This document shows, piece by piece, positions 24,001 through 35,800 of a stretch of 64,000 nt of DNA. A program made the position numbers and the translations under genes. This DNA comes from Tubulanus polymorphus (lineage: Eukaryota; Nemertea; Palaeonemertea; Tubulaniformes; Tubulanidae), in contig NC_134028.1 of NCBI RefSeq assembly GCF_964204645.1, forward strand, positions 4,748,501-4,812,500, read 5' to 3'. The notes beneath the pieces were generated by a model that was not told the DNA's origin, made no database searches, and saw only the letters and a list, made by a program, of their open reading frames with translations. Position 1 is the stretch's first letter; the number at the start of each line of letters is the position of its first letter.

Positions 24001-27000
24001 CTATTCTCTGACTTCTATAAAGAAAAGAAAATTCCTCGACTTTTCCATGATGATAATCATCGGGAATTTTACCTGACGAACGAACGGACTTCCATCACTG
24101 ACGATGCTTAATAGCGTCATACCAACGCCGTGATCGATAGTATTAGCGTGATCGGTGCGCTCCTGACCGCTGTTATTCACAAAACTACCAAGCGCGTGTA
24201 CTCCTGCAGCTCGCACCTAACGATACAATATATATATATATATACATGTACTTTATTATTCATATGGTCATTCCTAATTATCAACATCAATCATTTTCTA
24301 TCATTGAAACTGTAAGTATCTCTGTTTATTATTATTTAATATTATATATATCATATCATCTTCAACTTTTTCACCATCATCATCAATTTTCAATCTATTC
24401 TATCTTTGGGGACAATGAACCTCCACTCGAGTACAGCCCTGAGGCTTGCCTATTGCCCTTTTTCAGGCCTATATAAACAACTATACATATTTATGTTAAA
24501 CATGTTATACAATTTTGTTAAAAAGGAGATAAAGAAAAATCGTAATACAATATATACAATATTCAGAAACTGATTTGTTGACGGCAAAGTGAGTGTTTAA
24601 ACTGTGAATACCTCGGGTTCTGGATCTTTCAGTAGTTCATAGATTTTCTCTTGAGCGCTATTGCGAACACCGGTCCATCGCGCTGCGTCAAAGTTTGTCC
24701 AGATCTGTAAGATAAACATCAACACATTTACAACTCGTGGAGAAATCAAGGGTTAAGAAAATCAACCCAGGTTATGTTCATACTTTTAGGAAATCTTATT
24801 TCCACAGTCTTTCTAGATATTTAGTTTTACCCTAATAATATTGGAGTCTTTTACCTTAGTATTTTAGGTATCTTATTATGCATAATGTCTTTATTGTGAT
24901 TATTGTAAAGCGCAGCAATCACCATTACTTATTAATTACTATCATCAAAATTGAATCGTACCTTGGCTAAACACAGAGTCAGCCACTGGCGTAGTAGAGC
25001 TTGAGAATCAGAGAAATGTTCTAAACAAATAGCTATCAGACTGCCTTGTAAAGCTGCCTCCTGCCCGGTCGGGTAATCATTAACAATGATTGCGAGTACA
25101 AACGCTGCCATAGTTCTGTGTTCAGACTGAAATTAGATAAATGGTACGATCGTGTAACTTTATGCGATTTGAAGACAAAATCTTGATCTATTTGAACTCT
25201 TCTTACCGGCATATATGGATCTGCTAAAACTTGTAAGAAATATTTGTGTCCGTTGTCTTTGACGAGATCTGCCTGACATGACTACAACGAAATAAAAAGT
25301 TCAGTCAGTTATTCAAATTGTCTCTCAACAAAAATCAGCAAAACTACATTCGAAATGATCAGTGCTAACTTACGGTGTCAACTGCTAATATTTTCGCCCA
25401 TATAAACACGAGTAAAGGTCGTAATTCTCGTGCAGAACTTTGTAACAATTTCAACACATACGGGAAGATACCGACTGACAAAGCCTGGAAAATTGAAAAA
25501 CAGTTACATACATTTGCAATGCCTTATAGCACACAAAATAATATCAGGATTTAGGATAACGGTTCAGCATAAAATTACTGCGAAATGACTTGATCTCATT
25601 AGTACTAACCAGACTGACAGCCCAAGGTCCGAGATCCAGAAAACGACCGAGCAATTCTAACGCGCGTAAACGATGAACCTGACTCAGTAATACCTTTAAC
25701 GAAATAAAATAACTAACTAGACTTAGGAAACCAAAGATCAGGAGCTGAAATACATCCATCATCCAGCAGGCAATATTGCTGTATGAATTTGATTTTTTGC
25801 ACTAATTCTACCTGAAGCACGATAGGTAATTGTTCCGGTGGACTGCGAGCTTCTGAACCGTAAGATAGCCAAACCTGGAAAGCCGTTAATTGTTCAGCGA
25901 AGAACGGACTGTGACGGAACGTAGCGCCTTCATCGAGTATAGCAGGAAGTTGTGACAAACACAGATCTAATGTTAAATCCCATGCTTGCCTAGAAAGAGA
26001 AAATTAGAAATGAAAATATTCTCATCCGTATCATTGAAAAGCACAGGGTTCTTACAGATCAGGGAATCCAAAATTCAGTAATATTTTCCTGACCCTTGAC
26101 CAAAATTACTTTGATTAAATCATAAAATATCCTCGATGGGACTGTTTCTTCTAAACGCTTCAATTTGCCACTCATCACCAGCAAAATTCCTTGATTTTAA
26201 AGAAAGGTCAGAAGTCCCTGATTTTTCCTGATCTGTAAGGACCCTGAAAGCGTCTTATTGGCGTCACTTACCAAATAGAATGCTGATAAGTCGGTGGTAA
26301 TTTCGGATTTGAAACCGGCGTACAGTTATATGAACGCATGATCCGTTCAGCAAGAAGGAAATTACGAAATAAACTCGCGACGAGTAAATCCTGACGGAAC
26401 AATTTTTGAAACAAGTCTGAAATGATGAATGAAATGAATATCAATCGATAATAATCACAGATCTATCACACCCTGGACTGGGTGTGAAACGAACAGATCA
26501 TTTGACATTTCACCTCAATTCAGGTGAAAGTTAATATCATTCTGTTTTCATTTTCAGAACTCATAGAATAGAATTGATTCAAAATGTTACTTCTCTCTAA
26601 TTGTGAGTCTTTTCTTTCAAATGAATCAAAGATAGTCAATTATCAATTGAAACCAATATATTCAGTTATTTACCTCGAGGTAGAGTATTCCATGCTATCG
26701 TATCAGTGATAGCTGTAAATATCCAATTCAATTCTCCTAACATAGTACGTCTATCATTCAACTGTCCAGGTATCCTTCAAATACAACATATTTTTCATTT
26801 TTACCGACTAAGATCATCACATTATAGCAATTTCAGAGACTGCGATTATGGAGAAATTCACTTACTTTTCTATCAGCTCTAACGAGATTCCGGGAACCAA
26901 TTTCTTAGTGTTTTGTAAAACATACCTAGATTATAATGAGAAATCCAGGTAAAACTTCAATTTTGACAAAATTTAAAATAATTAGTTTTTAATTGTTTCT

Positions 27001-28981
27001 ATGCTGTATATTATCACTTATTCTGAATTAATCTCTTTGTTCTGTATTGTGTATATGTATCGCATAATTCTGTCATAACATCAATATTCCTGATAATGAC
27101 TATTAAGACAAGTTGAAACATTAAATCATTAACTTGAACTCATAGAAGCAAATCTGCCTCTCAGCGTGAGATTTTACTTTTCCCTAAGATTATTTCGACA
27201 AATTTTTCTGACCAAAGACTCACCAACGAAGAGCTATTTTAATCGGTGTAGTCAAACATGAAGTGAATAAATCTGCCGGTAATTCAGGATTCATCGGTAA
27301 TAATTCATTAGGACTACACGCTGCTAGCTGTATACAGTTCTTCACCGATACTGGTTGCGTTGTTTGACCATTTGTTCGATTGTTCATCATAGCCAACTAC
27401 AAAATATAATACTGGCATATTCTTACACAAATTCATTCATTTCAATTACAGTACAGGGTGTCGCCCTTTTCTTCACAAAATTTTCATTGATTAACAAATG
27501 TTTGGTCAGTAGCACTATCCATATTCCCAGAATTTTCCATTTCAAGATTTTTCTGACTCCCTGAGTTTTCCGTTTTCAGGTTTTTCAAGAAGTTGATTTT
27601 CTTAACTGACCTCTATTTCTTGTTCTCGTTGGAGTTGAAATTGTTTGAATGATTCTATAATAACTCCAGCATTGGAGCAGTCGTAAACGTAAATAGACGG
27701 ACACAACATCCACGTCTGTAGATCATACACCGACAGCGGTATATACTGTGTATACGTCTACAAAATAGACAATACATGCCATAATAAATCGCAGGTAATT
27801 TTTATCCTGATATCATGATTATGTGGAAATTCACTGTATACCTTATTGAATACCCAAATTTCACCATTCATTGTTGGTTTTGGAACACCGTGTCCATTAT
27901 AATGGAATAGAACTCTTTCTTCCTGTAAAAACCAAACCCATAGGATTTGTATATTTCATCAATCAGCTAGGACGGCATTGGAGCCAGGGCTTGGATTGGG
28001 CTCGAGATACTTATTTCAAATACCTTTGCATTTCTGCGTAACGACGTACAGAGTTTTTTCACCTCTTCGACAGTCGGGTCGAGACTCTGTTTATATCGAG
28101 CTCGTGGCTGCCATCTTTCATATTGTTTTTGTAAATTTGCGCCGATCGCTTCTAATGATTTCTGAGGACTCATCGACAGTGGGTCTAAAACATATACAAA
28201 TACATATGTAGGCCTACAGTCTGTGAGACTTCAGACTCATTCAGTGTTCTTACATATTGGGAAATCCAGAAATTCCCTGATATTTCCTTGAAATTCCCAG
28301 AATAAACTAGTATTCTCTTGATTATCATACGATATCCTCAGTAGAGTGCGGGCTGTTTGTTTTCAAGAGTTTCCTTGTGCCACTCTTCACTCATCACTTA
28401 TTCCTGATATTCCCCGCGGGAAAAACCAAATCCGAAATTCTTTGATATGTAAAAACCTTAAGGATTAGTCACCTCTTACCTATCCAACATTCCATACGAG
28501 CACATGGAGAGGTTTTAACCACATCTGGAGGATCAACTCCAACGTTTAAACATAAAACTAGCGCCACGCTTACCGTCTTCATCTACAATACAACAAAACC
28601 ATTTCAATCATGCAATTTCAATTGCGCAGTTTTGTACAGTAATATTTCAAACCTAGGTGGATTAGAGCAGAAGGGTCAATCATTCCGAATCTGAGTAAGT
28701 CAGGGCCGGGTTTCAATAAATAACTCGGAACTTACCCGATCTTTCATACGCCACGAATGCGTCAATGTTTTTATACCCTCAATTTTTTCTAAATGACGTT
28801 TCGAGGTGAACGCGTTAAATAACTTCCAATCGGATTCGGGAGAATCGTTATCTTCAATGACCGAATCGGGATGCTGTTCAACGGCGGACATAGATCGAGG
28901 AGATGAGGAAGCAGCGATTTCTCTTGTTTCAATAGATTCAGTCGCCTCCTCAGCGACATAATGAGAATCAACAGCATTCAT
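18018..28981 (-). CDS. RPTOR: Raptor, regulatory-associated protein of mTOR
   Basis: Twenty-nine in-phase exons on the minus strand encode about 1,385 residues (human about 1,335). Exon 1 is 28736-28981, then 28480-28582, 28024-28184, 27842-27922, 27611-27757, 27224-27396 and onward. The C-terminal exons are 19396-19610, 18921-19138, 18395-18511, 18171-18300 and 18018-18086. The N terminus holds the conserved RNC region ([31 protein letters not shown], the caspase-like His/Cys positions). HEAT-type repeats follow ([45 protein letters not shown]). A low-complexity Ser-rich linker comes next, then about seven WD40 repeats ending [13 protein letters not shown]. Raptor scaffolds mTORC1, recruits TOS-motif substrates and places the complex at lysosomes through Rag GTPases. 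The Ser-rich linker is where vertebrate Raptor is phosphorylated; its sites were not mapped here. The start has no upstream in-frame alternative. Introns carry several dispersed repeats. Confidence 0.97.
20118..20310. repeat. Dispersed repeat family A, copy 1 (Raptor intron)
   Basis: About 190 bases beginning TTACAGATCAGGGAATCCAA and ending with an inverted-looking CCCGATTCGTAAGGAACC. The internal words CCTTAACCAAAAATTC and TATAAAATATCCTCAG recur in copies near 26050, 28250 and 59860. Termini are imperfect inverted repeats, suggesting a non-autonomous DNA element. Confidence 0.65.
20519..20705 (+). repeat. Dispersed repeat family B, plus-strand copy (Raptor intron)
   Basis: Contains CTGAAGATGATTATTAGGAT, then AAGTCGAAACTATGAATAAA, and starts with ACGCTGTATATCATC. 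A minus-strand relative lies at 23325-23435 and another plus-strand one at 26995-27150. A shortened form lies near 21070. There is no coding capacity. Confidence 0.6.
22258..22322. repeat. 18-bp tandem repeat in a Raptor intron
   Basis: Nearly four copies of GAAAAGATGGATCGACCA. The unit length is a multiple of three, which keeps frames open on both strands. The intron lies between 22217 and 22520, so it is not coding for Raptor. Confidence 0.85.
23325..23435 (-). repeat. Dispersed repeat family B, minus-strand copy (Raptor intron)
   Basis: Reverse complement contains GATGACTATTAGGATAAAG, then TTGAAACATTGAATAAACTA, closely matching the copy at 20519-20705. Located in the intron 22617-23670. 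Confidence 0.6.
26045..26249. repeat. Dispersed repeat family A, copy 2 (Raptor intron)
   Basis: Begins GTTCTTACAGATCAGGGAAT and ends CCTGATCTGTAAGGACCCTG, which are imperfect inverted termini. It shares CCTTGACCAAAATTAC and CATAAAATATCCTCG with copy 1. Confidence 0.7.
26995..27150 (+). repeat. Dispersed repeat family B, third copy (Raptor intron)
   Basis: Contains TATGCTGTATATTATC and later CCTGATAATGACTATTAAGA followed by GTTGAAACATTAAATC, parallel to the copies at 20519 and 23325. Confidence 0.55.
28246..28462. repeat. Dispersed repeat family A, copy 3 (Raptor intron)
   Basis: Starts GTTCTTACATATTGGGAAAT and ends GATATGTAAAAACC, with ATACGATATCCTCAG inside. More diverged than the other copies. 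Confidence 0.55.
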
Positions 28982-29391
28982 TATGACTACAGATCAGTGA
29001 GTTCTAATTGGGAGACGACACAATATGTCATGACATAAAACAGCAGGCGAATAAAACAATTTTTTATGATTGGGATTCGCAATTCCAGTTTAGAAGTGGC
29101 GTGAAGAGATCGCCATGTTTTACTATGTCGCAACGATTCGTGAAGATATCAACTCGTTTGTTGCGGCTGTAATCGAAGATTTTGAAAGGTATATGTTAAA
29201 AATTCCTCTCCTGCTTAATTCATTTCGTTTTATTTCTCATTTCACTAGACAACGAAACCTATGGAAAGCCTATGGAAAATACATATTTCTTCTATCACAT
29301 AATTTTATGTGACAGGTTTGAAAGCGCGCCTAGCGGCGGTTCCAAGAATCATCCTAAACATATACACTTGCATACATGTACATGTACAAAA
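28982..29391. promoter_or_regulatory. Shared upstream region of Raptor (-) and COX19 (+)
   Basis: About 410 bases separate the two divergent start codons, so this interval should hold both 5'UTRs and a shared or paired promoter. No TATA box stands out. The sequence GAAGTGGCGTGAAGAGATCG near 29093 is the most GC-rich part. The conclusion rests on spacing. Confidence 0.5.
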
Positions 29392-29989
29392 ATGTCCACT
29401 GGAATCACATTCAATCAGAAAAGATTTCAGACCAAGCCTCCAGATAAAGGAAGCTTTCCGTTAGATCATGATGGTAATGTATGATTCACAATTGATTTCA
29501 TAATTTGATATCTACTGATAACTTTTTTTCTAAATCTGACTGAAAATATTATTTCACACGTTCTAGTTCAGGGGGATCTCATTTCAGATTCATCTTTTTT
29601 CATTTATGGATAGAGTCAGGGTTTATTCGCATGGCCACAGTCCGGTTACTGGAAATGCTATCCTAATCTGCGACCTACATTTGGATAAGGGTCGAAGAGA
29701 AACACTTCGATTTATCATTATTTTCATTTCAGGTGAATGCAAACTGTTTATGATGAAATATATGAGATGTTTACGTGAGAATGAAATGCAAAATTCAAGT
29801 TGTCGCGAACAATCGAAAGACTATTTACAATGTAGAATGGACCGGTAAGTGTCTGTCCTTCTTCAATTCATATCCAAGCTGTTGCAGCTTTTGTTTGATA
29901 TGTTATTTCGTGATTTCAGTAATCTGATGAAAAAAGAAGATTTCAGTAAATTAGGATTTACTCCAGAGGAAGATCTGAAGAAATCCTGA
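29392..29989 (+). CDS. COX19: COX19, cytochrome c oxidase assembly factor
   Basis: Three in-phase exons: 29392-29473, 29733-29844 and 29920-29989, encoding 87 residues (human COX19 is about 90). The start ATG at 29392 opens [12 protein letters not shown]; the upstream in-frame ATG at 29272 would add a segment absent from the family. The CHCH domain has two CX9C motifs ([11 protein letters not shown] and [11 protein letters not shown]), the hallmark of Mia40-imported intermembrane-space proteins. It ends [12 protein letters not shown], which matches the family's C terminus in style. COX19 supports copper delivery and redox handling during complex IV assembly. A poly(A) signal is likely at 30066-30071. 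The gene is divergent from Raptor and convergent with MRPS7. Confidence 0.95.
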
Positions 29990-30687
29990 CCGAAGTAATT
30001 AATGGTTATTTTTCAATTTATGAAAGTGTTTGTATATGTTTGTATTATAGATATGTTAAATGTAAAATAAACAGAGTTTTCATTAAATTAAAGTCTGTAA
30101 ATTAGTTACATGTGTTTTGACTATCATGAGAGCGAAGGGTTCTCTTGCTCATATCATTCAGCATGGCTCTGTAGGAGGCAGGAGAACGAGGGGCCACCCA
30201 TGCTGAATACGGCTGGATGAAATTAAGGAGTGCACCGGAATAAGCCTTGGCCCATTACTCTGGCTAGCACAGCGTTCTGAGTCGAGGAAAGCTGTGTGGA
30301 GAACTGTGTTGCCTCAATGGCCACCCGGCCGAGCTAAGATGCATGATGATGATGTCTGTCTCAAGTGGTTGCATAGAAATGACAATTCTCATGGTACTTT
30401 TTATTTAAGATATAATCCTCGCTCTCAGTAAGGCAGGTTTTGATTGGTCTCTACTGGTTCCGTAATCCTCTCCTGTAGTATTTATTTTGATCAGAATACA
30501 CCCATTGTAGCATATAACCTGTAAACCTGATAGAAGCAGCCAATAGAGTAGGAATCCCCATTCCTAAACCTCACTACAGTACATTCATTCCATCATCAGA
30601 GAAATCCAAAATATCACAACAATTTTTATAATTTAAATTCGCACTGATATTTTAATTAATTAATTTGATACATGTTAAAAAGTTTGA
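29990..30687. other. Region between the convergent COX19 and MRPS7 genes, with a possible non-LTR retrotransposon remnant
   Basis: After the COX19 poly(A) signal there is a GC-richer patch, 30120-30355. One frame from 30270 reads RSESRKAVWRTVLPQWPPG followed by a run of Asp. This resembles the C-terminal end of reverse transcriptases of some non-LTR elements (an 'R..W..VV' tail), and upstream stops break the frame. The rest shows nothing. The remnant reading is tentative. Confidence 0.35.
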
Positions 30688-32159
30688 TCACCATCTGAAA
30701 TGAGCGTAAGCCCGATTAGCTTCACATTGTCTGTGTAAATCTTGCTTTTTCCTGACGCTTCGACCCTGAAAAACATTCACAATTAAATACATTACAAAAA
30801 CATCCACTGCATGAAAATAGTCAAACACTGGTCATTTCGTACCTCATTTTTGGCAGCCTCTAAAAGTTCCCAGGCCAGCTTATCGTGGAATCTGGTATTT
30901 CTATCCTTATCTTTACTCGATTCAATAATCCAGTTTATCGATTTAAAAGTTTGGAGCTTTTGCGGACAGGCGACTGGAACCTGAATCATAGGAAAATAAA
31001 TCAATGAGATACTGGTGGCACATACCAGAGGGCGCAATGCACTGCGTAATACATATTTTTCAATTCACACTCTAATTCAAATATCGTGCGTATTTCTATT
31101 ACTGACTTTTCCAATTTTCCAGTGCATAGAATAGATTTCACTGAACGTTGCTTTACTAATGAGAAAAGGTGATCAAAATTTAATTGAAAAGTAGAAGTTT
31201 TCGAAGCGTAGAACCACTAGTGACACCTGGTGGGGTGGTGTTTTACCTCGTATACGACTCCACCTTTCATTACTTTCATCAGTCTTAAAGCAGGTCGACA
31301 ATTCTCCACCGCCTCATAAAGTATTTTTACAGGATTCAGTTCTATCTGTTCCCTTTCTTCATCCGTCGTACATTTGTGATATTTTTCTATTTGTATCCTT
31401 TTTATATTTTCGAAAGCCTGAAGAAAATTATGGATGCTGATATTAGTGTATGGTCTGATTCAGGTTTCAATCATTTGCCTGTACCCACCCTGCTCAGATA
31501 TTTGGTCAAGTCTGGATGATCTGATTGAAAGTGCAAGGTGTGGGGGATACAGACAGCAGATTTCTAGCACTGAATTCTCATAACTTGCGTGAATACCTTA
31601 GACATTAAACTTCGAGCCAGTAATTTTCTTCCCTTTCTCATCACAATATTAGTGAATTTTCTTAAAACAGAATAGAACAAACATTTATGGAACAGTAGAA
31701 CATTTTACATGATCTTAATAAACGGAAGGTGTATTTACTTAACAAGAAGATCATCGTAAAATCCTGTGTGTTCATCTATTTTAGCTGCTTCGATTGGGCT
31801 GAAATTCCTGATGTCATCTTCAGGAGGAAGTTGTTCGAGGTCTATTTTACTGACGGTTGGAGGTTGATATTTAGGGCTGTATATTCGCCAGCGAACCTGC
31901 TCATAACTAAACAATAAAACATCAATATTAATCAATCACTGCCCAGCATGCCGTGTTGTGATGTTATACTTTGTTCACTGACACTGTAAACGATGTATGG
32001 GTCCGTATAAAGGTAAAGCAGTCAACAAGAAAAGTCTTAGTTGTTATACCTTGGCTTTACTGTTGATCTCTCATTTTGTAGAATTCCGCAACTATAAATA
32101 ACTGGAGTAATCTGTTTTATGTAAGCATATCTCGTCAGTCTTCTTAAAGAAAACGCCAT
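30688..32159 (-). CDS. MRPS7: Mitochondrial ribosomal protein S7 (uS7m)
   Basis: Six in-phase exons on the minus strand: 32050-32159, 31739-31906, 31597-31660, 31247-31417, 30843-30980 and 30688-30765, encoding 242 residues, the same length as I recall for human MRPS7. The N terminus (MAFSLRRLTRYAYI) looks like a mitochondrial targeting sequence. The uS7 core is recognisable: VRWRIYSPKY, KFTNIVMRKGRKLLARSLM, LNPVKILYEAVENCRPALR, YEVPVACPQKLQ, and the terminal QCEANRAYAHFRW. uS7m is an early-assembling head protein of the mitoribosomal small subunit that contacts the 12S rRNA 3' domain. The gene is divergent from the ROCO gene and convergent with COX19. Confidence 0.95.
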
Positions 32160-32893
32160 ATTTCAGCCTGGTTGCCGATAATGCCGTGGTCAGGTCACTG
32201 GTTGGTGTGGTTGGTGGGGCGGATGACGTTCCACTTCACACGCCGATTTCACTATTGTTTGCAGGTTTCAAGTGATGCTTTTTCTTGCAAAAGTAAATAT
32301 GAACATCAGAGATTCACTGACCAGTCTTAGAAAACGGAATCCAACTATTTTTTATGCTTTAAATAGGGGAAAGACGAAAAAATCGGCAGAAAAAAAGAAT
32401 TACGGGCAACGACCTTGAAATAAAGAGTCGAAAGCAAAAATTAATTATTTACCGAAATTAGCGGACTGTAAACCGGACAAATTATGGCTCTAACAACGAC
32501 GGCGCGTTCTTAGTAACGGGTCTCAATAATCGTGGTTTCGAAATGGGTAAATTAGTAAATGGCTAGAAACAATTATTTTTACATACATATTCAAATATTA
32601 CTAATAGTTATAGTTAGATTTACAAGTAGGGAGTCACTTCGAACTCCGACTGGACGTCGTGTTTCGCTTTCATCCTCAGCGCCGGCCGGACTGTGCACCG
32701 GCCCTTCAAAGTTGAACGGTCAGATTCACTGATAGCACTAAGGCTTTCTTATCAGAACCATTGATAAGAATAAAAAATGATCCATCATAAAGAGAAAACT
32801 ATAAAACAAAAGACAGGACTACCTATTGTCCTTAATCATCCATCCAAAAATGTCATTATTTTATTGCTAAAGTGAATTAAAGATTCTGTAATA
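32160..32893. promoter_or_regulatory. Upstream region between MRPS7 (-) and the ROCO gene (+)
   Basis: Holds the MRPS7 5'UTR and promoter and probably the 5' end of the ROCO gene. It has GC-rich patches around 32460-32540 and 32640-32720 against an AT-rich background, as expected of promoter DNA. No gene is seen. Confidence 0.4.
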
Positions 32894-35800
32894 ATGAGTC
32901 ATTTGAACGGTCCATTTGGTGGCTTAGTCCAATATAGTCAGTAACCTGTCTGTGGTTTAGTTTCACGATCGGATATTTTCACAAACCACATAATATAAGC
33001 CCATCCGATTATAAAAAGCTTACCACCAACGATTAGGTAACTAACTAAGTCCAATGGTAAGGACATGTCCCCCACATGTCTGATTCTTCCCCTAAGGTTT
33101 GTCCTCCAACCTTTGATGATCACAATTCACACAAATTAATTACTGATTAATTAATGTTCTTATAGGTAAAACAAAAAATGCTGCAACAAAAACCGAGAAA
33201 GGTATGATTCACAAGATTGTCCTCTAATTAAACACTGACCGGTATTTTGTATCTAACGATTTTTTATTTAAACAGAAGTGGTTCGGTACCAGAATCTGGA
33301 TAGGAAATTAATGTTTCATGTGAGAGGTGTAGTTCCTTTGGTAAGGCAAAAAAATATACAATTCAGACAAATCTTAAGAGTAGAAATTGATGAAATATAT
33401 ATAATTGGAATTAGTTAATGATCTATCTTGTATGTAGGCTATGAGCTGTTCACATGGGGATTGGATATCTTTCTTGAACTCCTCAATTTTTTTCTTTTGT
33501 TTAAAGAGTGCTGTTTCCAGTTTTGCTTCATCGTATGAATCGACATCAATAGAAGAAATACATTTTCCAGCTGAGAGTCATATAACTGATGCTGTTATTG
33601 AAATTCTATCACAACAAAAGGTATTCTTCTGAATTCTAATCTTAAGGTGTCTTTACTTGCGCAATTGTTTTGGTAATCCATCGCGCAATCTGCAGGAGTT
33701 TAAGGTTATGCTATGTTTTTATATTAGGAAGTCTTTTTTTCTCATGAATTTGTAGTTGGATTGGAGTGAATTAAGATACGTGAATCTTGGAGGATGTTTA
33801 AGTCTGACTGAATATGGAATAAATTGCCTGTGTGATATTCTCTGCCAATCCAATCAGCTAGAAACGGTATGTACAACTTAACTCCATAAGCAAACTAATT
33901 AAAAGCAAGTAAGTTAACAATATGTTAGATTAGCTAGTATGCTTAAGGAGTTAAGTTGATAATGATGTGATGATTATTTCTTTAAAAAGTTCCCTTTACA
34001 TTAAAACAATCTCAAAGATCTTTAAAACATTTAAGTTACTGAATAAGTTCAAGTTAGATCAGGAGCTGTACGGATTGTATGATTATTATTTGATCTGATC
34101 TGATCATCTGATTAATTTTCACTTTATTTCAGGTTGATTTGAAACATTTCCAACGCATCAGTGATAAAACACTGATTAAAATAGCAGCCAGTGTCACTAG
34201 TGATTATATCAATGTATTGATAGATGGTACAGATATAACTCATATTCCTCCAGATATCAATAGATATAATCTGTTAAATCTACAATTCAATCATTGCCCG
34301 ATATTGTCGCCTTCTGATGGTAAGTTTTTCAGTAAAAGATTTTAACCAGCTAATCAGAAAATATTGGTAAATGGTAAATTTATGTTTTTTAATATTTTAG
34401 GTGAATTGGAATTGTTCCATGTTCCGTATAGTCATGTGATTATTTGCCCATCAGATGAACTGGAATACAGTGTTACTGATTACCTGACTACTGGCGAATT
34501 AAATACAATCCAAGATGTCGGCTACGCTCGAGATTTCATCATTAGCGAACAACACCTGACACTAACAGAACTTAAACTTCATCATGTAAGAATCACTTAC
34601 GTATAAATGAACTAGATGAAAATCAACTTTATACAAATTAAAAGGATTATAAATGAAATTGATTCATTAAGAATTACAATCAAAGATTAAATGACACGTT
34701 TCAGACTCAGTTTCGGAACGTACTTTTATTTCAATTCTTCATGAATTGAAATTTTGTTTTTAAATCTTTCAAATTTATATATGCCGGTTGATTATCTATT
34801 CTCCATGTCTGAGTGTACGGGAGCTATAGAAACTGACGTTTTGATGCAGTTTAGATGTTTATAATCGTTTCAGCCTTGGTTTGAATATCTGTCTCCCAGA
34901 CGACCTTCTCAAGTTATTATTCCATTCGATTCATCGTTAAAGGAAAGTGAAATAAATGAACACATTCAAAAAGTCGTCCATCACTTCATTACTAAAGTAA
35001 GTTCTGTAGAGGAGCCGTGTGAACTTGATGTCAAATCAGTAAATTTTAAGACTATGCACTAGTAGGGAAAGCTGGTATTTCTAATGAAATCAGGTTAACT
35101 AATAACGTACTATGCTAGCTATCTTCTCATTAACTGAAAAAATTCTGTACATATTGCAAAATGTTTTATGTCTAAACATTTTTGAATGTGTTAAATGAAC
35201 ATGTTTGTAATTACAGGGTCCAGTTCTATCGGATGTTCAGTTGATGTATGGAGTTAAAGTGTTTGAACTAAGGAACTGCAGTGTGGTTGATGATTTAATC
35301 AAGTAAAACATACATTCTCATTCTTTCAACCTAATTCATTGTAAGTATAAGTAATCTGTGATTTTTTTTAATCGAAGGTTTGAAGATGATGGTGAAATTG
35401 TGATCGATTATGAATTGGATTTAGAGAATAAGAATCGTAAATGGCATGTGAAATTAGAAAGTTGTGATAGAGAAGAAACTGCTGCAAAATTCTATTTGTA
35501 TGTGATGAAAAATGGAAAACCTGACAAGTGAGTCACAGTGTTCCCTTTCAGTTTTTCACATGTTAAATTTCACTCATTGCTGTCTCATTGCGATTCTATT
35601 ATTGATCCTAGTTCAAAAAGTAGTTCTTGTTTTTATCTGTGAAATTCGCTCAAAATTTCAGGATCTCTGGAATGTCTCTGGATATGAGAACTAGCGATGA
35701 AATCATATTCAGTTTTGATGAAGAATCCGATGAAGCCATTTTAACAGTTGTAAACAGAGGAAAAATCTACACGGTAAAAACCACCAGAACCTGATGATGA

